Positions 16,584 to 23,030 of a stretch of 64,000 nt of DNA are shown piece by piece; the stretch's first letter is position 1, and each line of letters starts with the position of its first letter. The stretch comes from JBMDXB01 sp048594885 (lineage in GTDB: Bacteria; Acidobacteriota; Vicinamibacteria; Vicinamibacterales; 2-12-FULL-66-21). The stretch covers positions 77,290 through 141,289 of the forward strand of contig JBMDXB010000047.1 of the NCBI GenBank assembly GCA_048594885.1, read 5' to 3'. The position numbers and the translations under genes are program-made. The notes below the pieces were generated by a model. That model was not told the origin of the DNA and did no database searches. It saw only the letters and a program-made list of their open reading frames with translations.

Positions 16584-18061
16584 CCACGCGTCAGGGCCGA
16601 CGTGATCGTCAGCGTGCCATCGGCGCCCACGATGTAGAACCGGCCGGCCTTGATCGCCAGGCCGGTCGGCTGCGCCAGTCCAGGAACGGAGTACGCGCCG
16701 GCGACGGCGCGCGTGTCGAGGTCGATCACGAGGAGCGTGCTGTGCGCGGCGGAGAGCGCGTAGAGACGGCGCTCAGCCACGGCGGCGCCCGTGATGTAGT
16801 AGGCCTCGAGCGGATTCGCGCCCTGCTGCGGCGGTGCGAGCGCCGGATCCAGCCGCGGCACGAACTCCTCGGCGAGCTGCATGTCGGAGCCGTCGAATCG
16901 CGACACGATCCACCGGCGGCTGCGCGCGTTCGGAACGCTGATCGTGATGATCGAGTTGTTCGACGGGTCCGACGCGGCCGACATCACGTACATCAGCCGC
17001 GCGCGAACGGTCGCGAAACGCGAACGCGCGATCTCCTCGAAGGCGGCCGGCGATTCCAGGAAGTACCGGTAGTTGCGCGTTGCGTCGACGCCCTCGCTCT
17101 CGCGCAGCGCGACGAAGCTCTTGTTCTCGCTGATGGCGAGCAGCCGCGTGCCGCCGTCGAGAAACACCGCTCCCGCGAATCGCCCCAGATCGACGGAGAA
17201 CAGCGGATCGACAATGGTGTGCCGGACGACGGTCTGCAGCGCCCCGTCGGTGAGATACACGCCGTGCTGTGTCGACAGCAGAAAGCGATCGGCCGTGGCG
17301 TCGTAATCCAGCCCCGTCGGCGTGCCGTCGAGCGGCAGCTGCAGCGGCCGGCGCTCGACGACTTCCAGCGCCGCTCCACGTAACGGCGCGCCGGCTGGAT
17401 CGCCGTTGACGCTGGACACCTTCGGCTTCTCCACCGCCCATCGCCCGCGCAGCGAGACGGGCGCCGCGGAGCGATACTCATCGAGCGACCAGACCCAGTA
17501 CCGCGGGTTGAACGAGAACCGGACCGGATCGCTCTGGCCGACGTAGGGCGGCGGCCCGGTGCTGGCGAACGCCTGGACGATGGCGCCCGCGGTGACGACG
17601 AGGAAGGCGACAGCCGCACCGCCATCCATCGAGCGCAGCGTGCGCGGCGCACCGGGCTGGAAGTCCGCCGGCGGCACCATCATCAGCATCGCCGCCATCA
17701 AGGCGAGCGACACGAGGAACACGGCGAACGACCACGTGTAGGTGTGCGCGCCGAGCATTTCGGGCGCGAAACCCTGGCCGATGTCGCGCGCTACGTGCAG
17801 CGACGAATGGCGCAGCGCCATGAAGACGCCGTACGTGCTGACGAGGACGCCAAGGCCAACATACTTCGGTTTCGGGCCATACCGCAGGATGAACAGCCCG
17901 ATCAGCGTCACCAGCGCCATGCCGATGCGCTGCGCCCAGCACAGAATGCAGGGTGAATCTCCCTGGACGAAGCCCAGGACGAAGACGGACGTGCCGAGTG
18001 GCACGACGATGAGGAACAGGACGGCCGCGGCGAGCAGCGTGTAGACGAAACGGCCTGTCAC
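16580..18061 (-). CDS. DsbB-like membrane domain fused to a C-terminal beta-propeller-like domain
   Basis: 493 residues from GTG at 18061, preceded by GAGGGC and 8 nt after the upstream gene's stop. Residues 1-135 contain four membrane helices with SPCILCWAQRIGMALVTLIG (Cys38/Cys41), the quinone-reactive CxxC loop and following helix of DsbB. A fifth helix follows (GGAAVAFLVVTAGAIVQAFA), then about 300 soluble residues rich in short beta strands (PTGLDYDATADRFLLSTQHG; RLYALSAAHSTLLVIDLDTR) that look like a beta-propeller. DsbB regenerates DsbA by passing electrons to quinone and needs a second Cys pair in its second periplasmic loop, but this protein has no other Cys at all. A partner might supply the missing pair, or the function has changed. 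Confidence 0.8.
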   Translation of the reverse strand: MTGRFVYTLLAAAVLFLIVVPLGTSVFVLGFVQGDSPCILCWAQRIGMALVTLIGLFILRYGPKPKYVGLGVLVSTYGVFMALRHSSLHVARDIGQGFAPEMLGAHTYTWSFAVFLVSLALMAAMLMMVPPADFQPGAPRTLRSMDGGAAVAFLVVTAGAIVQAFASTGPPPYVGQSDPVRFSFNPRYWVWSLDEYRSAAPVSLRGRWAVEKPKVSSVNGDPAGAPLRGAALEVVERRPLQLPLDGTPTGLDYDATADRFLLSTQHGVYLTDGALQTVVRHTIVDPLFSVDLGRFAGAVFLDGGTRLLAISENKSFVALRESEGVDATRNYRYFLESPAAFEEIARSRFATVRARLMYVMSAASDPSNNSIITISVPNARSRRWIVSRFDGSDMQLAEEFVPRLDPALAPPQQGANPLEAYYITGAAVAERRLYALSAAHSTLLVIDLDTRAVAGAYSVPGLAQPTGLAIKAGRFYIVGADGTLTITSALTRG

Positions 18062-18069
18062 GTCCGCCC

Positions 18070-18237
18070 TCAGTAGTTGAGGCCCGGCAGCAGCGAGGTG
18101 CGCGTGCCGAGCGTGAAGATGAAGACCATGAGCAGGACGGCGGCTATCAACAGATTGAAGGCGAGCCGCTCTCGTTCGGGACGGCGCCAGACGAGCCAGC
18201 CGGAGGCGAACAGCAGCACGAATGTGAGGAATTCCAT
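18070..18237 (-). CDS. Small two-helix membrane protein, 55 aa
   Basis: Starts MEFLTFVLLFASGWLVWRR, then a second helix LLIAAVLLMVFIFTLGTRTS, ending LLPGLNY. The ATG at 18237 is chosen because the upstream extension to 18327 is not membrane-like. It lies 8 nt upstream of the DsbB-like gene and is probably an accessory subunit of that protein. No family recognised. Confidence 0.6.
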   Translation of the reverse strand: MEFLTFVLLFASGWLVWRRPERERLAFNLLIAAVLLMVFIFTLGTRTSLLPGLNY

Positions 18238-18293
18238 GGGGCTATTGTGCTGCGATCCGTTCGCCAGGCGGAAAGGGGCTAGTGGATGCGCGA

Positions 18294-18332
18294 CCGCGGC
18301 GGTCCCGTCACGACCGACGGGAGCCACCGCGG
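18294..18332. terminator. GC-rich hairpin downstream of the YHS gene
   Basis: CCGCGGCGG (from 18294) and GACGGGAGCC-ACCGCGG (to 18332) form a long imperfect stem; the arms are CCGCGG..TCCCGTC and GACGGGA..CCGCGG. It begins 11 nt after the YHS stop on the minus strand. No U-tract. Confidence 0.45.
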
Positions 18333-18342
18333 CTGATGCTGC

Positions 18343-18486
18343 TCACTTCGTGTACTGTGAGGGGTTCGCGTCGAACTTCGTCTTGCAGCCCTTCGAACAG
18401 AAGTAGTACGTCTGCCCGTTGTACTGGCTCGTGCCAGCGGCCTTGGCCGGCTCGACCTGCATTCCGCACACCACGTCTTTTTCCAT
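18343..18486 (-). CDS. YHS-domain metal-binding protein, 47 aa
   Basis: The whole protein is one YHS domain: VVCGMQVEPAKAAGTSQYNG, then YYFCSKGCKTKFDANP. The VCGM and FCSKGCK segments carry the usual Cys residues. The start ATG at 18486 has GGAGG 7 nt upstream, so the longer frame to 18525 is rejected. YHS domains occur in copper/heavy-metal P-type ATPases and as free-standing putative metal chaperones. Here it lies between the thiol-oxidase-like genes and the substrate-binding lipoprotein, at the edge of the copper island. Confidence 0.88.
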   Translation of the reverse strand: MEKDVVCGMQVEPAKAAGTSQYNGQTYYFCSKGCKTKFDANPSQYTK

Positions 18487-18564
18487 CACGGTCCTCCTGT
18501 GTTCGTCCTCAGGCATCAGATGCATGCAAACGGCCCGACAGACGCAGGGCCTTCCCGACGGTGC

Positions 18565-19440
18565 TCAGAAACAGCTCTGCGGAACGAGATCCGGACGGTC
18601 GCGCGGACAACCGGCGGGCCACGGCACGAATGCGGCGATGCCCGAGGCGGTCCGGTAATTGGCGACGATCTGCCGTCCGCGGCCGTCCGTCAGCCATTCG
18701 ACCAGGCGCCGCACCTCACGCGGTGCCGCGGCCGGCGCGATCACCGAATACGTGTTGACCAGCGCCGGACCGCCTTCGTACACGATCGTCAGGTCTCCCC
18801 GGCTCGCGTGCTGGCTGAAGGTCGCGCGATCGGCAAGTGTATACGCGCCCATCGTGCCGGCGATTCGCAACGTCGTGCCCATGCCGCTGCCCGCAGCGAC
18901 GAGCTGGCCGGGACGGGGCGTCGCCCCGGCGCGCGTCCACAGTTCCCGCTCCCGTTCATGCGTGCCGGACGCATCGCCGCGCGAGATGAAGCGCGCGTCC
19001 GCCGCGGCGATCCTGCGCATGGCCTCCTCGACCGTCGGCGCGCCGGCGACACGTGCAGGGTCGTCGGGCGGTCCGACCACGACGAAGTCGTTGAACATCA
19101 CCTTGCGATAGATCCAGTGTCCGCTGCGGAGCAGTTCCGCTTCGCGCGCGGGAGCATGGCTGATCGCCAGGTCGGCGTGACCGCGCCGCAACAGGTCCAG
19201 CGCCACGCCGCTGCCAACGGCGGCGACGTTCACTTCCGGTCCGCCATCCGCGCGCACGGCCGGCACCAGAACGGCCACGAGACCCGAGTTGTCCACGGAG
19301 GTCGTCGTCGCGAGCGTGATCCGCCGAGCCCCGCGCTCGCATCCAATCGGAAAGACGGTCACCGCGAGGATCAGGATGCGCAGGAGCGCTGGCGCACGCG
19401 ACCGCGACACCGGGGCGTCAACGGAGAATGCGGACCTCAC
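18565..19440 (-). CDS. Tungstate/molybdate-type periplasmic binding lipoprotein (TupA-like)
   Basis: 291 residues from GTG at 19440, which overlaps the stop of the upstream permease (GTGA). N-terminal hydrophobic segment with lipobox VTVFPIGC. Then the TupA fingerprint: ITLATTTSVDNSGLVAVLVP, VGSGVALDLLRRGHADLAIS, VMFNDFVVVGPPDDPARV, ISRGDASGTHERERELW, and TYSVIAPA near the end. TupA binds tungstate for the TupBC transporter, and the TTTS and RGDxSGTH loops contact the oxyanion. No tupB or tupC is in the window, so the partner transporter must be elsewhere or the protein has another role. Translational coupling to an ADOP permease is unusual. Confidence 0.85.
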   Translation of the reverse strand: MRSAFSVDAPVSRSRAPALLRILILAVTVFPIGCERGARRITLATTTSVDNSGLVAVLVPAVRADGGPEVNVAAVGSGVALDLLRRGHADLAISHAPAREAELLRSGHWIYRKVMFNDFVVVGPPDDPARVAGAPTVEEAMRRIAAADARFISRGDASGTHERERELWTRAGATPRPGQLVAAGSGMGTTLRIAGTMGAYTLADRATFSQHASRGDLTIVYEGGPALVNTYSVIAPAAAPREVRRLVEWLTDGRGRQIVANYRTASGIAAFVPWPAGCPRDRPDLVPQSCF

Positions 19441-22028
19441 TCCTCGCGCAGCAGGAGCACCGGGTCCGCGCGCATTGCCTGACGCGCTGGTCGCCATGAG
19501 GCGAGTGCGGTCGCGGCTGCGAGCACGGCGAGCACCAGACCCCAGACGAGCGGATCGGCGATCGTGACGCCGTACTGCATCGATACGAGCGCGCGAGCGA
19601 GCAGCCATGCGGCAACGCTGCCGATGCCCACGCCAATCACGGCGACGCCGAAGCCGTCGCGGAGCACCACGCGGCGAATCTGAGATGGTGACGCACCGAG
19701 CGCCGTGCGGATGCCGAATTCACGCTTGCGCCGGCCCACGGCGTAGCTGAGTACGCTGAACAGGCCGCCGGCGGCCGCAAGCAGCGCAATGGCGGCGAAG
19801 GCGAAGCCGAGCGCCGCCGCGGCGCGCGGCCGGGCGAGCTGCTCGAAATATACGTCCTCGAGCGCGTCGACGTCGTGGACCCGGACGGCTGGATGCGCCG
19901 ACACGATTCGCTGACGGATGGCTGCGGCATTCGCACATCCCGCTCCGCACTTGATGCTCATCATCGCGTAGCTGCCGACACCGGCGAACGGCTCGTAGAA
20001 CTCCGGCCGATCGAGCCGGACGTCCAGCGACGGGTGATGAATCTCGCGCGCGACACCGACGACGTGGAATCGCTCCTTGATGAACGTGAACGTGCGGCCG
20101 ATGGGATCCAACCCTGGCCAAAGCGTGCGAGCGAGCCGCTCGCCGACGATCACCGCGCCGTCACCGTCGGAGGCGTCGAACGTCCGGCCGGAGAGCAAGG
20201 GGATCCCGAACACGTCGAAGAACTCGCGGCCGACGCTGTATCGATCCACCTGCATGTCCACGACAGGATTACCCGGCGCGTCCGATCGCCAGTCGCCGAA
20301 CGAGATCGCGCCGCGCGGCGGAAGGCCGTAGGTCCAGGCGACGCGCTGCACACCTGGAAGCTGCCTGACCTGTTCTTCGATCGTGCGCGCGGCGATCGCG
20401 CGCGACGATCGGTCCGGGAGCGCCGGCGGCGGCAGCGACAAGGTGGCCAGCAACACGCCGTCGACGTCGAGTCCGCGCTCGGCCTTCGCAAGATTGACGA
20501 ACGACCGCACGAGCAGTGTGGCGGCGACGAGCAGCGTGCACGCCAGCGCGATTTCGCCGACGAGCAGCGTCCGCGTCACGGCACGCGCGCCCCGGGTCTC
20601 GGTTCCGCTCCGCTCCGTGATGCGAAGCGACGCCTGCGCATCCGCTCGCGTCCCAATCCACGCCGGCAGCAGGCCCGCAGCGACGATGGCGACGAGGCCC
20701 GACGCCGAGGTGACGGCGAGCGCCCGGGCGTCGATGTTCAACGGATTCAGCGTGCGAAGCAGGAACGCTTCGGGCAGAAACGCTCGCGACAGCGAGACGA
20801 GCATCCAGGCGACGCCAATCCCGGCGGCCACGCTCACCACGCCGAGGACGCTGCTTTCGACGAACGCCTGCCGGATCAGCCGTCCGCGCGATGCGCCGAG
20901 CGCCGATCGCATGCTGAACTCGCGCTGGCGTGCCGTGAAGCGCGCGAGGAGCAGGCTGCTGACGTTCGCGCACAGCACGAGGAACACGAGGACGACGCCG
21001 CCGGCGAGCAACGGCACGGCGCGCTGGTAGTACGAATCGAGCACCAGGCCCGCCAGCGGCTGAACCCGCAACCACAGTTCCGCGTTTCTGCCGTCCGCCG
21101 CCCGCGCCGCATCCGTTGCCATCCGAGCGGCATCAGCCCGCGGCACATCCGCGGTAAACCGTACGTACGCGCGCGGGAGCTGGTTGGCCAGCGACCCCGG
21201 CAGGGCACGGAAGTCGACTGCCCGCCAGATGACCGTATCCCACGACGGGAACCGGAAATCCGCCGGCAGCACGCCGATGACGACAAGCCGCTCGCCGTCG
21301 ATCAAGAGGGGGCGCCCGAGAATCGCTGGATCGGCCTGATAGAGCGTGCGCCAGACGTCTTCGGAGATCACCACGCGGTCGTTGATGCCCGCTCGAACCT
21401 CCGACGCATCGAACAGGCGGCCGCGGATCGGGCGCACGCCGCCGAGCAGGTCGAACAGCCCCGGCGTAATCCGCGCGATGCCCCGCTCGACGATGCCGCC
21501 GTCGACGTCGATGAGCGCGGTGTCCGGCACGGCGGACTCCGCGCCGGCAAAGGCCGGACTCTCCTGCCATGCCCGAAGCACGGCCGGTGAGACCGTGATT
21601 CGGCCGCCGCGCTCGTTGCCCATGTACACGAACGCGAGTTCATCGGGATCTTCGAACGGAACCGGCCGCAGGATCAGGGCGTCGGCCACGGTGAACATCG
21701 CCGTGGTGAGCCCGATGCCCAACGCGAGCATGGCAGCGGACGCGACGGCGGCGCCAGGACGGCGCCAGAGGCTGCGCGCCGCGTGACGAACGTCCTGCCA
21801 CAGCGAGTCGAGCGCGGTCCTCCGGACGGCGCGGACGGCTTCCCTCGTCTGCGTCACACCGCCGAGATCGCGCAACGCGAGACGCCGCGCCTCCGCCGGC
21901 GCCAGCCCGCGCCGCATGTTCGCCTGCGTCTCCATCTCGACGTGGAACGCGAGTTCATCGTCCAGTTCGCGCGCCACGCGACGACGTTGCAGCACGCCGC
22001 GAATGCTCGTGACAATCCGGCCGAACAT
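19437..22028 (-). CDS. ADOP/MacB-FtsX family permease
   Basis: 863 residues. N-terminal cytosolic helix (VARELDDELAFHVEMETQAN), first membrane helix with MacB core start (RRPGAAVASAAMLALGIG, TTAMFTVADALILRP), a large periplasmic core, a three-helix FtsX block (VLCANVSSLLLARFTARQRE, then SMRSALGASRGRLIRQAFVE), a second periplasmic core and a final FtsX block ending SWRPARQAMRADPVLLLREE. GGAGG lies 6 nt before the start. Relatives of MacB export peptides, lipoproteins or lipids with an ATPase; ADOP permeases are usually orphan and their substrate is unknown. The PadR gene is 17 bp upstream and probably controls it. Confidence 0.93.
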   Translation of the reverse strand: MFGRIVTSIRGVLQRRRVARELDDELAFHVEMETQANMRRGLAPAEARRLALRDLGGVTQTREAVRAVRRTALDSLWQDVRHAARSLWRRPGAAVASAAMLALGIGLTTAMFTVADALILRPVPFEDPDELAFVYMGNERGGRITVSPAVLRAWQESPAFAGAESAVPDTALIDVDGGIVERGIARITPGLFDLLGGVRPIRGRLFDASEVRAGINDRVVISEDVWRTLYQADPAILGRPLLIDGERLVVIGVLPADFRFPSWDTVIWRAVDFRALPGSLANQLPRAYVRFTADVPRADAARMATDAARAADGRNAELWLRVQPLAGLVLDSYYQRAVPLLAGGVVLVFLVLCANVSSLLLARFTARQREFSMRSALGASRGRLIRQAFVESSVLGVVSVAAGIGVAWMLVSLSRAFLPEAFLLRTLNPLNIDARALAVTSASGLVAIVAAGLLPAWIGTRADAQASLRITERSGTETRGARAVTRTLLVGEIALACTLLVAATLLVRSFVNLAKAERGLDVDGVLLATLSLPPPALPDRSSRAIAARTIEEQVRQLPGVQRVAWTYGLPPRGAISFGDWRSDAPGNPVVDMQVDRYSVGREFFDVFGIPLLSGRTFDASDGDGAVIVGERLARTLWPGLDPIGRTFTFIKERFHVVGVAREIHHPSLDVRLDRPEFYEPFAGVGSYAMMSIKCGAGCANAAAIRQRIVSAHPAVRVHDVDALEDVYFEQLARPRAAAALGFAFAAIALLAAAGGLFSVLSYAVGRRKREFGIRTALGASPSQIRRVVLRDGFGVAVIGVGIGSVAAWLLARALVSMQYGVTIADPLVWGLVLAVLAAATALASWRPARQAMRADPVLLLREE

Positions 22029-22045
22029 GACGGCCTCCGATCCGT

Positions 22046-22372
22046 TCAGGCGAGTTGAAGGAGCCGCCGGACGGCGAGCGAGAACTGCTGCCAGTCGGCC
22101 GTTTCCGCCTCGAGCCGGCGGCGTCCGGCCGTGGTGAGGCGGTACAAACGCGCTTTTCTGTTGTTCTCGGAGACCGTCATTTCAGACGCCAGCAGGCCTG
22201 CGGCTTCGAGCCGGTGCAGGGCTGGATACAGGGACCCCTGGCTGACGCTGAGCGCCTCGCCCGATACCTGCCGGATGCGCTGCTGGATGCCCCACCCGTG
22301 GTTCGGCCCGAGCGCGAGGGTCTTCAGCACGAGCAGGTCGAGCGCGCCCTGCAGGTATTCAGTCTTCGGCAT
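22046..22372 (-). CDS. PadR-family transcriptional regulator
   Basis: 108 residues with the typical PadR winged helix: LQGALDLLVLKTLALGPNHG, YGI-like WGIQQRIRQVSGE, QGSLYPALHRLEAAGLLASE, ARLYRLTTAGRRRLEAE. PadR proteins repress neighbouring membrane or detoxification genes until a ligand binds. The gene precedes the ADOP permease by 17 bp. A 9-bp perfect inverted repeat covers its own ribosome binding site, so autoregulation is likely. Confidence 0.93.
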   Translation of the reverse strand: MPKTEYLQGALDLLVLKTLALGPNHGWGIQQRIRQVSGEALSVSQGSLYPALHRLEAAGLLASEMTVSENNRKARLYRLTTAGRRRLEAETADWQQFSLAVRRLLQLA

Positions 22373-22377
22373 GTCCC

Positions 22378-22398
22378 TCCTCTCGCATGGCGAGAGGA
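22378..22398. promoter_or_regulatory. Perfect inverted repeat overlapping the PadR ribosome binding site
   Basis: TCCTCTCGC (22378-22386), a 3-nt spacer and GCGAGAGGA (22390-22398) form a perfect palindrome 5 nt upstream of the PadR start codon on the minus strand. The arm nearest the gene contains the Shine-Dalgarno GAGGAGG, so the element could act as a PadR operator or as an mRNA hairpin that hides the RBS. Confidence 0.55.
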
Positions 22399-22454
22399 GA
22401 TTACGCCCGGACCGGGACGCCTGTCAACGACGTTCCTGCGACACCTCTGCTCGA

Positions 22455-22904
22455 TCAGTGCTTGCCGCTCATGCCCTTCATCATCGGGCACATGGCCATC
22501 GACTCCTTGCCGGCCTGCATGTGCTCGCCCATGTGCCCCATCATGCCCTGGTGCATCTGCATCATCGAGTCGCGCATCGCCTTGCGCTGGGCGACCAGCT
22601 CGGTCACGGCAGCCGCCGTCGCGTCCACCTTCCCCTGGCTCGACGTGGCGCTGTTCATCTTCGTGACGAGACTGTCGAGCCGCTGATCGGCGGCTTTCAT
22701 GTCGTTCATCATCTTGTCGTGATTGGCCATCATCGCCTTGCATTTGGCGGCCATGTCCGACGTCTTCGCGTCGGCCGGGGGCTGATGCTGCTGCGCCGTC
22801 TTGCCGGGCGGTTGCGTGGTCTTTGGCTGTTGTGAGCCGGACGCCGCCGTTACGAGCAGCGCCACCAGCCCGAGCGACAGGACCCTGCCGGAACTTCGTC
22901 TCAT
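22455..22904 (-). CDS. Secreted Met/His-rich protein, probable metal binder
   Basis: 149 residues from ATG at 22904 with GGGAGGT about 6 nt upstream; the frame to 22991 is a rejected extension. Signal peptide VLSLGLVALLVTAASGS, then a Gln/Pro linker and a helical domain with many Met: MAAKCKAMMANHDKMMNDMK and, near the end, MRDSMMQMHQGMMGHMGEHM, finishing MCPMMKGMSGKH. Met- and His-rich helical periplasmic proteins of this kind (compare CueP- or CnrX-like sensors) often bind Cu(I) or Ag(I), but I do not recognise the exact family. It is transcribed away from the kinase gene and lies next to the copper island. Confidence 0.7.
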   Translation of the reverse strand: MRRSSGRVLSLGLVALLVTAASGSQQPKTTQPPGKTAQQHQPPADAKTSDMAAKCKAMMANHDKMMNDMKAADQRLDSLVTKMNSATSSQGKVDATAAAVTELVAQRKAMRDSMMQMHQGMMGHMGEHMQAGKESMAMCPMMKGMSGKH

Positions 22905-23013
22905 AGTGACCTCCCGAATTGCGCGCCAGTAAAGTGTCCGCTTTGCAGAGTGCCAGAGCAAGGCCAATGCCGCTACCCCGGACCTCCACAAGAGCTTCCT
23001 TTGCTGCGCAACG

Positions 23014-23019
23014 TATAAT
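23014..23019 (+). promoter_or_regulatory. Consensus -10 box for the Ser/Thr kinase gene
   Basis: TATAAT at 23014-23019 lies 11 nt before the kinase ATG, in GC-rich DNA where such a hexamer is rare by chance. No matching -35 box was found. The spacing implies a leader of only a few bases. Confidence 0.4.
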
Positions 23020-23030
23020 CAGCGCCGCCC

